Shown here one piece after another: positions 1 to 6,705 of a DNA stretch of 6,705 bases. How positions within the stretch are numbered: the first letter of the stretch is position 1; each line of letters opens with the position of its first letter. The notes beneath the pieces were generated by a model. That model had not been told where the DNA came from and ran no database searches. It saw only the letters and a program-made list of their open reading frames with translations. The stretch covers positions 1-6,705 of the forward strand of contig JAAFHQ010000337.1 in the NCBI GenBank assembly GCA_013298445.1, written 5' to 3'. The position numbers and the translations under genes were made by a program. The stretch is from Chitinophagales bacterium (GTDB lineage: Bacteria; Bacteroidota; Bacteroidia; Chitinophagales; Saprospiraceae).

Positions 1-1
1 T

Positions 2-100
2 ACTTACCTTTTGTGGGGAATCTATGTAGTGCTGGGCGTCATGGCGGTACTCGCTTTGTTGATTCCCTTGTTGCGGAGGTGGATGCACGGGGTGCATTGA
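2..100 (+). CDS. C-terminal end of a multi-pass membrane protein, possibly a POT/peptide MFS transporter (5' partial)
   Basis: Only the last 32 codons are present, ending in TGA at 98-100; the gene begins left of the window. The frame reads TYLLWGIYVVLGVMAVLALL, then IPLLRRWMHGVH and the stop. That is one hydrophobic helix of about 20 residues followed by a short basic tail (RR, then HGVH), the usual layout of a last transmembrane helix with a cytoplasmic end. From memory, the ending with a basic pair followed by a WMHGV-like tail resembles proton-coupled oligopeptide (POT) transporters of Bacteroidota, but 32 residues cannot establish a family. The gene converges on purD, with the long inverted repeat just after its stop. 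A shift by one base also leaves an open frame past the repeat, but its product is not hydrophobic and has no recognisable features. Confidence 0.55.
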   Translation, partial: TYLLWGIYVVLGVMAVLALLIPLLRRWMHGVH

Positions 101-110
101 CACAAAAATA

Positions 111-236
111 CCAAAGCGACGAATTTTCACAGAGAAAACACAAAGAACCACAGAGGACACAAAGTTAGACGTTGACGGTTCTTTGTGTCCTCTGTGGTTC
201 TTTGTGTTTTCTCTGTGAAAATCAATGTCGCTTTGG
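111..236. repeat. Long inverted repeat (hairpin) between convergent genes, possible bidirectional terminator
   Basis: Bases 123-164 and 181-222 are perfect reverse complements (42 bp), separated by a 16-base loop (165-180). Outside them, 111-120 (CCAAAGCGAC) and 227-236 (GTCGCTTTGG) pair for another 10 bp across a small asymmetric bulge (GA at 121-122 against CAAT at 223-226). The whole element therefore folds into about 52 bp of stem. It lies between the stop of the upstream plus-strand gene (100) and the stop of purD (272), a position suited to blocking read-through from both sides. There is no U-tract directly after either arm, so it is not a textbook intrinsic terminator. No transposase gene is present. 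It may belong to a dispersed repeat family; terminator function is inference. Confidence 0.9.
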
Positions 237-271
237 CTGTAAGCTTAGCTTCTATCTGGTATTAATTCACC

Positions 272-1537
272 TTAGTGCAAATCAAACCCAATATCTTTTC
301 GATAATACTTCCCTTCAAACTTGATCACCTCCGCATTGCGGTTGGAGAACACCAAGGCCTCATCAAAATTATCGCCATAAGAAGTCAGCGCAATGACGCG
401 GCCGCCATTGGTAACGATCTCTGAACCTGCCAATTTGGTTCCAGCCTGAAAAACCATACTACCCTCCACACGCTCCAAACCTGTGATGACTTTACCTTTT
501 TCGTAATCACCTGGGTAGCCGCCGGACACCAAAATTACGGTAGCCGCTGAACGAGGATCCATCACAATTTTTTGCTGATTCAACGTGCCTTCCTCTGTTG
601 CGATAAAAAGGCTCACCAAATCATTTTGCAGGCGGGGCATTACCACTTCGGTTTCGGGATCACCCATGCGGCAATTGTACTCAATCACGTAAGGCTCATT
701 GCCCACTTTGATCAGCCCAAAAAAGACAAAACCTTTGTATACTATGCCTCGTTTGGATAAACCCTCAATCGTAGGGCGAATAATTTTAGACTCTACTTTT
801 TCCATCAACACCTCATCCACAAAAGGCACCGGAGAAACCGCGCCCATCCCGCCAGTATTCAATCCCGTATCCCCTTCACCAATCCGTTTGTAATCCTTGG
901 CTTCCGGTAAAATGACATACTCCTTGCCATCAGTCAGGGCAAAAACCGAAAATTCGATTCCGGACAAAAACTGTTCAATGACCACCTTGGCACTGGCTGC
1001 GCCAAATTTTCCACTCAACATCTCCCGCAATTCTTCCTGCGCTGCCTGCAAATCCTCCAGAATGACCACCCCTTTGCCCGCGGCCAAACCATCGGCTTTG
1101 AGTACAATAGGTGGAGTTTGGGTCAAAATATAATCCAACCCTTCCTGCAAGGTGGCCGCTGTGAACTCGCGATAGGCGGCGGTGGGTATGCCCATTTCGA
1201 GCATAAATTCTTTGGCAAAAGCTTTGCTGCCTTCCAGTTGCGCCCCAACCTGCGAAGGGCCAATCACGGGCAAGTGGGGGAAATGACTTTGGAAATAATC
1301 GTAAATGCCGCGTACCAAAGGCTCCTCTGGCCCAACAACCAGCATGTCAATTCCTTCTTGCTGAACCAAGGCAGCTACTGCTGGAAAATCATTGGGATCG
1401 AGGCTCACATTGGTGCCCAATTCAGCTGTCCCGGCATTGCCCGGTGCAATCCAAAGGGCTTCACAAAGGGGGCTTTGCCGCAGTTTCCAGGCCAATGCAT
1501 GCTCTCTTCCTCCACTTCCCAGCAATAGAATTTTCAT
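272..1537 (-). CDS. purD: Phosphoribosylamine--glycine ligase (GAR synthetase)
   Basis: PurD joins 5-phosphoribosylamine and glycine using ATP to give glycinamide ribonucleotide (GAR), the second step of de novo purine synthesis, in the cytosol. The product is 421 residues, the normal length for a single-function bacterial PurD. In order it shows the N-terminal GSGGREHA loop (7-14), APGN (31-34), VGPE (68-71), the ATP-grasp segment KADGLAAGKGV (147-157), DYKR (215-218), NTGGMG (227-232) and the family signature EYNCRMGDPE (286-295), whose E and N are expected metal ligands. A C-terminal domain from about residue 325 follows. The start at 1535-1537 is chosen because MKILLLGSGG is the canonical PurD beginning; the frame stays open 41 codons further upstream, but that extension is unlike the family and would overlap the ruvA promoter. 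It is divergent from ruvA. No fused PurM or PurN domain is visible. Confidence 0.97.
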   Translation of the reverse strand: MKILLLGSGGREHALAWKLRQSPLCEALWIAPGNAGTAELGTNVSLDPNDFPAVAALVQQEGIDMLVVGPEEPLVRGIYDYFQSHFPHLPVIGPSQVGAQLEGSKAFAKEFMLEMGIPTAAYREFTAATLQEGLDYILTQTPPIVLKADGLAAGKGVVILEDLQAAQEELREMLSGKFGAASAKVVIEQFLSGIEFSVFALTDGKEYVILPEAKDYKRIGEGDTGLNTGGMGAVSPVPFVDEVLMEKVESKIIRPTIEGLSKRGIVYKGFVFFGLIKVGNEPYVIEYNCRMGDPETEVVMPRLQNDLVSLFIATEEGTLNQQKIVMDPRSAATVILVSGGYPGDYEKGKVITGLERVEGSMVFQAGTKLAGSEIVTNGGRVIALTSYGDNFDEALVFSNRNAEVIKFEGKYYRKDIGFDLH

Positions 1538-1557
1538 GGTATCTCTGATTTTGGCCG

Positions 1558-1565
1558 CAAAAGTA
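1558..1565 (-). promoter_or_regulatory. Candidate -7 box of the purD promoter
   Basis: On the minus strand the sequence reads TACTTTTG, an exact match to the Bacteroidota -7 consensus TAnnTTTG. It ends 20 bases before the purD ATG, leaving a short leader of roughly 15 bases. I see no TTG at the usual -33 spacing (17-23 bases upstream), so the call rests on one box and its position. No Shine-Dalgarno sequence is visible before the ATG, which is common in this phylum. Confidence 0.45.
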
Positions 1566-1609
1566 AGAATTAAAAAGGGAATCTGTTGATTTGCTCTAGA
1601 GTTAATTTG

Positions 1610-1641
1610 TTGAACGGAAATCCATAAAAATACTAATTTTG
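1610..1641 (+). promoter_or_regulatory. Candidate Bacteroidota-type promoter of ruvA
   Basis: TAATTTTG at 1634-1641 matches the -7 consensus TAnnTTTG. A TTG at 1610-1612 lies 21 bases upstream, inside the 17-23 base spacing described for Flavobacterium promoters; an alternative TTTG at 1606-1609 gives 24 bases. Transcription would begin near 1647, about 40 bases before the ruvA ATG. The box is back to back with the purD candidate, about 70 bp away. Confidence 0.5.
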
Positions 1642-1686
1642 CCGCCGATTTCGTCAGCAAATCAATTCATTAGCAGCTTTACCATC

Positions 1687-2277
1687 ATGATTACATACTT
1701 GAGAGGAGACATCACCCAAAGGACACCAACTTACGTAGTCGTAGATGTCAATGGGGTAGGCTATTTGGTGCACATCAGCTTGAACACTTATAGCCAGATT
1801 GAAAAAAAAGATGAGGTTAAAATTTTAACCCATCTCCACATCAAAGAAGACAGCCATACGCTGTACGGTTTTGCAGATGAAGCCGAACGTAGCCTTTTTC
1901 GCCACCTGATTTCGGTGAGTGGAGTCGGCCCAAATACCGCTCAAATTGTACTGTCATCGCTTAGCGCAGATGAATTACGCGCCGCCATCATCGGCGAACA
2001 GGAACAAGTTTTCCGTGCCGTAAAAGGCATTGGCCCCAAAATGGCCAAACGGATTATTCTGGACTTAAAAGACAAATTGGTGAAAGATTCCGGCGATTTA
2101 CCATTAACATTTCCTTCACAAAACAATACTATCCGGGAAGAGGCGTTATCTGCATTGGTAGCGTTGGGCTTCCAGAAGATAGCGGTACAAAAAGTCCTGA
2201 ATCATCTCCTGAAAGACCAGGCTATCCAAAGTGTAGAGCAGCTTATCAAGCTCGCTCTCAGAGAGCTATCTGCATAA
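1687..2277 (+). CDS. ruvA: Holliday junction branch migration protein RuvA
   Basis: RuvA binds four-way DNA junctions as a tetramer and loads the RuvB ATPase rings that drive branch migration in recombinational repair. The product is 196 residues, normal for the family. Residues 1-63 form the OB-fold domain, with the family start MITYLRG, VNGVGY (21-26) and HIKEDSHTLYGF (51-62); E54 and D55 align with the acidic pin residues E55/D56 of E. coli RuvA. Two helix-hairpin-helix motifs follow, SGVGPNTA (78-85) and KGIGPKMAKR (113-122). After a variable linker (about 133-147), domain III (149-196, with EEALSALVALGF) is the RuvB-contacting part. The ATG at 1687 is chosen because MI-Y-L-G is the conserved start; a TTG at 1639 in the same frame would add 16 atypical residues and overlap the -7 box. 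ruvB and ruvC are not in the window. sprA follows in the same direction after 285 bp. Confidence 0.97.
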   Translation: MITYLRGDITQRTPTYVVVDVNGVGYLVHISLNTYSQIEKKDEVKILTHLHIKEDSHTLYGFADEAERSLFRHLISVSGVGPNTAQIVLSSLSADELRAAIIGEQEQVFRAVKGIGPKMAKRIILDLKDKLVKDSGDLPLTFPSQNNTIREEALSALVALGFQKIAVQKVLNHLLKDQAIQSVEQLIKLALRELSA

Positions 2278-2290
2278 AAAAGGGCATTAA

Positions 2291-2330
2291 GGTTCCATGG
2301 TTCAAGTGTTCCAAGGTTCCAGGGTTGGGT
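2291..2330. repeat. Degenerate 8-bp tandem ladder (GGTTCCAn-like), five units
   Basis: Just after ruvA the sequence reads as five consecutive octamers beginning at 2291, 2299, 2307, 2315 and 2323. The consensus is GGTTCCAn; the second unit is GGTTCAAG, the third begins TG instead of GG, and the fifth (GGTTGGGT) keeps only the GGTT half. The phase is exact over all five units with no insertions. It is not coding on the ruvA strand because it lies after the TAA. On the minus strand it creates a false open frame containing the stretch WNLGTLEPWNL. Confidence 0.75.
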
Positions 2331-2360
2331 TTGAAAAAACGCTATAATCCTGAAATTTTG
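2330..2360 (+). promoter_or_regulatory. Weak candidate promoter for sprA
   Basis: TTTG at 2330-2333 is followed after 19 bases by AAATTTTG at 2353-2360, one mismatch (AA for TA) from the Bacteroidota -7 consensus TAnnTTTG. It would give a leader of about 200 bases before sprA, spanning the right arm of the inverted pair. No exact TAnnTTTG was found between 2278 and 2562, so sprA may instead be transcribed from the ruvA promoter. Apart from this and the repeats I see nothing recognisable in this gap. Confidence 0.25.
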
Positions 2361-2562
2361 CGAGCCTTTAACCACAGAACCTTCACCCCTTACCTCCCAA
2401 AGACGCACCTAAGCTATTTCCGGAAAACCGATTTTTTGGTTCCTGGGCCCTAAAGCACCAGCGTTCCATGACACTTGTTCTACTACAGGGTCTCAGAACG
2501 ATGAAACTTTGGAACTCTTGAACCCCGAACCGTTATTATCCCGTGTGCAGCAGTTTGTTAAT

Positions 2563-2622
2563 ATGAATAAGACAATTTTACCATTCAGCTTGTTGTTAGG
2601 AATTGCCGTTACCCTGAGCGCG
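2563..2622 (+). other. Sec-type signal peptide of SprA
   Basis: The first 20 residues are MNKTILPFSLLLGIAVTLSA: a basic residue at position 3, a hydrophobic core from 5 to 18 and small residues S19-A20 suited to signal peptidase I cleavage before VDVTYHP. There is no lipobox cysteine, so this is not a lipoprotein signal. It fits the outer-membrane location of SprA and supports the chosen start codon. The exact cleavage site is inferred by eye. Confidence 0.7.
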
Positions 2623-5600
2623 GTAGACGTAACCTATCATCCGACATTCAAATTCGGCACCAGGTTTGCCCGGAAAAGCAGCACTGCTTTGACCGACACC
2701 GTGCCAATCAAGGATCGCAAAGACAATTTTATCAATGCGCCCAAAACGAACCCTTTTGATATCAAGGACCCTAAGGCCATTGATAAAAAAGTGGAATACG
2801 ACCCCAATTCGGGCAACTACCTCATCGAAGAGCGAATTGGTGAGGATTTTTTCCGTCCACCCTCATACATGACTTTTGATGAGTACACCAAGTACCGTCA
2901 AAAACAAGACGAAACGTCTTATTTCCGTGAATTGTCCTCCAAAACCAGGGGCAAAAAGGATGATAAAAATCCATTGGATCCCTTTAGCAAAATCGACATC
3001 AAAAAAGATTTGATCGACCGCTTGTTTGGAGGGAATACGATCGACATCAAGCCACAGGGTAACGTCGACCTTACCTTTGGTTACGACTATCAACGCCTCG
3101 AAAACCCCATTCTGAACCTGCGCCAACGCGACCAGTTCCTGTTCGATTTTGACATGAACATTCAGATGAACGTGCAGGGAAAAATCGGTGAAAAGCTCAA
3201 CCTCAATACCAACTACAATACGGGTGCCGCTTTTGATTTTGACCAGGTGATCAAATTGAACTACGACAGCCAAAAATTTGGCGAAGACGATATCCTGAAA
3301 AAAATCGAAGCAGGTAACGTGAGTATGCCCCTGCGTGGAACGCTAATTCAGGGTGCCCAAAGCCTATTCGGGATCAAAACCGAGCTCCAGTTTGGCCACT
3401 TGCGCCTCACAGGTTTGGTTTCTCAACAAAAATCGGAGCGCAAAAACATCCAAATCCAGGGCGGTAGCCAACAACAGGAATTTGATGTCAAAGCGGACGA
3501 ATACGACGAAAACCGCCACTTCCTGCTTTCGCACTACAACCGCGAAGTATTTGAACCTTCGTTGCAGAATTTACCCCAAATTCGCTCCTTGTTCAAGTTG
3601 GAAAACATCGAAGTATGGATCACCAACGACCGCAACGAGGTGGACAACGTACGCGACATCGTTGCTATGGCCGACTTGGGCGAAGGCCGTGAAGAATGGC
3701 TGGTCAACAACAACTCCGTCGACATTCGCCCCGGAGCACCTAAAGACATTACCGGGATTCCGCTGCCCGACAACCGCGCCAACAACCTCTACGATCGGGT
3801 GATCGGTCAGGGCGATGCGCGTGCCATCGAAAAATCGATCAGTACCTTACAAAGCCAATTCGGCATGGTGCCAACCCGCGACTTTGAAAAGGTAACTGCG
3901 CGTAAGTTGAAACCAACTGAATATACGGTTCACCCTGAACTGGGCTTTATCTCTTTGCGCATCAACGTATTGCCCGACCAAACCGTGGGCGTGGCCTACC
4001 AATATACCTACAACGGCCGCTCATACAAGGTAGGGGAGTTATCCAACAACTCGGAAAACATCCGCCCCGACTCTTCGCTGAACGTGTTGTATGTCAAATT
4101 GCTCAAAAGCACCATCCAACGCACCGACGTAGCTACCTGGGACCTGATGATGAAAAACATCTATCCTACTGGTGCCGTTCAGGTAGACCAAAAAGAATTC
4201 CGTCTGGACATTTATTATGAAGATCCAGGAAAAGGGGTAAAACGTTTTTTGCCTGAAACCAACTTGCAAGGTGTGCCGCTGTTGCGGGTATTCAACGTGG
4301 ACGTACTGAACATCCAGGGTGACCCGCAGCCGGATGGGGTCTTTGACTTTGTACCGGACCTGACCATCAACACCAACACCGGGCGCATCATGTTCCCGGT
4401 TTTGGAGCCCTTTGGTTCCTCCCTCCTCAAAAAGATCAAGGATACTCCAACAGACATTGCCAATAAGTACATTTATCAAGAATTGTACGACTCGACCTTG
4501 TTCCGGGCGCAGGAATTCCAGGAGAAAAACCGCTACGTGATCAAGGGTACCTATAAATCGAGTGTTTCTTCCGAAATTTCTCTGGGTGCCTTCAACATTC
4601 CGCAAGGATCGGTCAAAGTGAGTGGCGGTGGCCAACAATTGATAGAAGGTCGCGACTACGAAATCGACTATAACCTAGGGCGTTTGCGCATCCTCAACGA
4701 CGCCATCCTGGCTTCGGGCGCCCAGATCAATGTTTCCCTGGAAGACAATACCCTCTTTGGTTTCCAAAACCGGAGTATGTTGGGTTTGCGCGCCGATTAC
4801 GAAATTGATAAAAATTTCAACATTGGGGCAACCATCATGAAACTTTGGGAGCGGCCCTTTACCCAAAAAGTAAACATCGGAGAAGATCCCATCAACAACA
4901 ACGTTTATGGCTTTGATGTCAACTTCAAGCGGGAAGCACCCTGGTTGACCAAAGCCCTGGATGCCATTCCCGGCCTTTCGACCAAAGCTCCTTCCAGCAT
5001 CAGTTTCACCGGTGAATTGGCGGCCATCCGTCCTGGCCACGCCAAAGCGATCAACCAAAACCGCAAGGACAAAGGTGGGGTAGTTTATGTGGACGACTTT
5101 GAAGGTGCCAACAACACCTTCGATTTGCGCCAGCCCGTCATCAACTGGTACCTGGCTAGTGCACCATCTGATCAAAACCCTGGCAACCCTGCCGCGCGCC
5201 CGGAAGCGCTTTTCCGCGACGATGTGACCTATGGTTACAACCGCGCCAAACTGAGCTGGTACCGCATCGACAACTTTGGTATCCGTACTGGCCAGCAGGA
5301 CAACGTCAACCCTTATACCCGGGTTATTCCACAAAACGAAGTATTCCCCAACCGCCAGTTGCAGTTGACGGAATTGCCGAATATCCAAACCCTGGATATG
5401 GTCTTCAATCCACGGGAACGGGGGCCGTACAACTTTGAACAGCCCAATGGGAGTGCATTTTCCAAAGGTTTGGAGTTTGTAGGAGGTGAGACTTTTTTAC
5501 GAGATCCTAAGACCCGTTGGGGGGGGATGATGCGTGCCCTGACTACCAATGACTTTCAAACTGCCAATATCGAATTCCTGGAATTCTGGATGCTCAGCCC

Positions 5601-6705
5601 TTTCCTCAATGAAGATGGAAGTGGCAGCGCAGCGCCAGATGCCGATAAAAAACAGGGCTACCTGACCTTCCAATTGGGTAACATCTCCGAAGACATCCTC
5701 AAAGACGGCTTGCGCTTTTTTGAAAATGGTTTGCCCAGTAACTTCAACAAAGATCGTCGGACCAAAGAAACTTCCTGGTCAAAAGTGCCCCTTACTCAAC
5801 AGGTTACTGCCGCTTTTGACAATGATACCACTTCACGGCGTTTGCAGGACGTTGGTCTGGATGGCTTAAGTGATGCAGGTGAAAGGTCAAAATTTGCACC
5901 CTGGTTGAATGCCATCCGTGCTGTGAACACCAATGCCGCTTCTCGTTTGGAGCAAGACCCTTCTGGTGACAACTTCCGCTTCTGGAATGACCCCAGCTTC
6001 CCATCCAACGTGGATGTAGTTACCCGTTACCGTGACTTCAACAACCCAGAAGGCAACTCTGAAACGAACACCAGCCGCCAAAGCCAAAGTTCTTCCACCA
6101 ACAACCCCGACGCGGAAGACCTCAACTACGACAATACGCTCAACGAAACGGAAGCCTACTTCCAATACCGCATTCCGATTTTCCACGATAAAAATGGAGA
6201 AATCAACCTCGATTCTGCCAGATTGCGTGATGGTGATGTGAAATTGGTCACCGACCGCATCGAAAAAGATGGTCGCATCTGGTACCGTTTTCGCATGCCG
6301 CTGAGCCAGTTTGATCGGGCAGTAGGGGGCATCCGCGATTTCCGTTCCATCCGATTTATGCGAATTTTAATGGATGGTTTTGAAACCCAGGTCAATTTCC
6401 GCTTCGCCACCATGGAATTTGTCCGCAACCAATGGCGGAAGTACACCCAGGATTTGTCTCCCGATGTGAACTCCCCTTGTAGCATCGACGGAGGAACCGT
6501 TTTTGAAGTAGATGCAGTGAATATCGAAGAAAACACCGACCCCAGTGAAGCCCGCCCATTTGGTTATGTACTGCCCATTGGTATCCAACGGGAACAATCC
6601 ATCGGTGGGGTCATCAATACCTTACAAAACGAACAGTCGCTGTCTTTAACCTTGCAAAACCTGTGTGATGGAGATGAAAAGGCGGTATTTAAAAACATTG
6701 GCTTA
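2563..6705 (+). CDS. sprA: Type IX secretion system outer-membrane translocon SprA (Sov homologue), 3' partial
   Basis: SprA is the giant outer-membrane beta-barrel pore through which T9SS cargo (gliding adhesins, surface enzymes) leaves the periplasm; the P. gingivalis homologue is Sov. The frame is open from the ATG at 2563 to the right edge: 1381 residues of a family usually around 2400, so about 40 percent is missing beyond the window. After a signal peptide (1-20) come DPFSKIDIKKDLIDRLFGG and GNVDLTFGYDYQ (166-177), then IQMNVQGKIGEKLNLNTNYN (200-219), EAGNVSMPLRGTLIQGAQSL and FGIKTELQFG. Later landmarks are LWERPFTQKVNIG (761-773), YVDDFEGA (842-849), RWGGMMR (985-991) and PDAEDLNYDNTLNE (1182-1195), all typical of SprA in this order. 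The sequence stops just after SLSLTLQNLCDGDEKAVFKN. The start is chosen because it gives a normal signal peptide. There is no internal stop or frameshift. It follows ruvA on the same strand. Partners such as PorV and the GldKLMN motor are not in the window. Confidence 0.95.
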   Translation, partial: MNKTILPFSLLLGIAVTLSAVDVTYHPTFKFGTRFARKSSTALTDTVPIKDRKDNFINAPKTNPFDIKDPKAIDKKVEYDPNSGNYLIEERIGEDFFRPPSYMTFDEYTKYRQKQDETSYFRELSSKTRGKKDDKNPLDPFSKIDIKKDLIDRLFGGNTIDIKPQGNVDLTFGYDYQRLENPILNLRQRDQFLFDFDMNIQMNVQGKIGEKLNLNTNYNTGAAFDFDQVIKLNYDSQKFGEDDILKKIEAGNVSMPLRGTLIQGAQSLFGIKTELQFGHLRLTGLVSQQKSERKNIQIQGGSQQQEFDVKADEYDENRHFLLSHYNREVFEPSLQNLPQIRSLFKLENIEVWITNDRNEVDNVRDIVAMADLGEGREEWLVNNNSVDIRPGAPKDITGIPLPDNRANNLYDRVIGQGDARAIEKSISTLQSQFGMVPTRDFEKVTARKLKPTEYTVHPELGFISLRINVLPDQTVGVAYQYTYNGRSYKVGELSNNSENIRPDSSLNVLYVKLLKSTIQRTDVATWDLMMKNIYPTGAVQVDQKEFRLDIYYEDPGKGVKRFLPETNLQGVPLLRVFNVDVLNIQGDPQPDGVFDFVPDLTINTNTGRIMFPVLEPFGSSLLKKIKDTPTDIANKYIYQELYDSTLFRAQEFQEKNRYVIKGTYKSSVSSEISLGAFNIPQGSVKVSGGGQQLIEGRDYEIDYNLGRLRILNDAILASGAQINVSLEDNTLFGFQNRSMLGLRADYEIDKNFNIGATIMKLWERPFTQKVNIGEDPINNNVYGFDVNFKREAPWLTKALDAIPGLSTKAPSSISFTGELAAIRPGHAKAINQNRKDKGGVVYVDDFEGANNTFDLRQPVINWYLASAPSDQNPGNPAARPEALFRDDVTYGYNRAKLSWYRIDNFGIRTGQQDNVNPYTRVIPQNEVFPNRQLQLTELPNIQTLDMVFNPRERGPYNFEQPNGSAFSKGLEFVGGETFLRDPKTRWGGMMRALTTNDFQTANIEFLEFWMLSPFLNEDGSGSAAPDADKKQGYLTFQLGNISEDILKDGLRFFENGLPSNFNKDRRTKETSWSKVPLTQQVTAAFDNDTTSRRLQDVGLDGLSDAGERSKFAPWLNAIRAVNTNAASRLEQDPSGDNFRFWNDPSFPSNVDVVTRYRDFNNPEGNSETNTSRQSQSSSTNNPDAEDLNYDNTLNETEAYFQYRIPIFHDKNGEINLDSARLRDGDVKLVTDRIEKDGRIWYRFRMPLSQFDRAVGGIRDFRSIRFMRILMDGFETQVNFRFATMEFVRNQWRKYTQDLSPDVNSPCSIDGGTVFEVDAVNIEENTDPSEARPFGYVLPIGIQREQSIGGVINTLQNEQSLSLTLQNLCDGDEKAVFKNIGL

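Larger units (their letters stand above)
2291..2531. repeat. Imperfect inverted pair bounding about 240 bp of the ruvA-sprA gap
   Basis: The left arm (2291-2321) matches the reverse complement of the right arm (2502-2531) at 25 of 31 positions with one gap. The best blocks are GGTTCAAG (2299-2306) and GTTCCAA (2308-2314). Both arms carry the same octamer-like words, so they are members of one repeat type in opposite orientation. The roughly 180 bases between them contain no plausible gene. The pair could fold into a long imperfect hairpin in a ruvA-sprA transcript, or be the ends of a small non-autonomous element. No target-site duplication is obvious. Confidence 0.55.

Noticed and set aside
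572..1589. Several plus-strand open frames across purD, up to 136 codons
   Set aside because: They are shadows of purD, whose protein motifs are complete on the minus strand.
2251..2290. Small palindrome GCTCTCAGAGAGC near the ruvA stop, followed by an A-run
   Set aside because: The stem lies within the coding region and is followed by A rather than T on the plus strand; on the minus strand the T-run comes before the stem. Neither orientation fits an intrinsic terminator.
2343..2348. TATAAT resembling a sigma-70 -10 box
   Set aside because: The housekeeping sigma factor of Bacteroidota uses TAnnTTTG; no matching -35 element is present and the word is likely chance.
2368..2380. AACCACAGA shared between the ruvA-sprA gap and the hairpin arm at 147-155
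   Set aside because: Only nine bases match, with no extension on either side; not enough to claim a common repeat.
2202..2408. 68-codon minus-strand open frame overlapping the end of ruvA and the repeat ladder
   Set aside because: Much of its predicted protein is a translation of the octamer repeat and of antisense ruvA; no family resemblance and no credible start context.
2545..2562. Upstream GTG as an alternative sprA start
   Set aside because: It would place six extra residues before a well-formed signal peptide; the ATG at 2563 fits better.
4039..5388. Long minus-strand open frames of 199 and 237 codons opposite sprA, with shorter ones nearby (2863-3273, 5887-6186)
   Set aside because: They lie wholly antisense to a convincingly coding frame, show no recognisable motifs and are explained by the codon bias of sprA.

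Overview
The window looks like chromosomal DNA from a member of the Bacteroidota. The main evidence is a long 5' part of sprA, which encodes the outer-membrane translocon of the type IX secretion system, a system confined to that phylum. Supporting evidence is a pair of -7 boxes of the form TAnnTTTG in the purD/ruvA gap and the lack of clear Shine-Dalgarno sequences at the gene starts. The moderate GC content and the word-repeat-rich gaps would suit a Saprospiraceae-like lineage (Haliscomenobacter/Lewinella type), but that is a guess.

Layout from left to right. Bases 2-100 hold the last 32 codons of a plus-strand membrane protein, perhaps a peptide-type MFS transporter. It converges on purD (minus strand, 272-1537). 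The 171-bp gap between the two stop codons is mostly filled by a very long inverted repeat (111-236) with a perfect 42-bp inner stem. The 149-bp gap at 1538-1686 is divergent, with one candidate Bacteroidota-type promoter facing each way, to purD and to ruvA (plus, 1687-2277). The 285-bp ruvA-sprA gap has no gene. It holds an octamer tandem ladder (2291-2330), an inverted relative of it at 2502-2531 and a weak promoter candidate. From 2563 to the right edge a single uninterrupted reading frame encodes the first 1381 residues of SprA; the gene runs off the window.

The genes do not form one pathway. PurD is a housekeeping purine enzyme, RuvA is part of the Holliday-junction branch-migration machine, and SprA is the protein-export pore used for gliding adhesins and other secreted cargo. 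From memory, ruvA next to sprA recurs in other Bacteroidota. I see no defence system, phage, transposase gene, CRISPR array or RNA gene, and no evidence for a new gene system. The most unusual material is in the repeats of the two gaps at 101-271 and 2278-2562.
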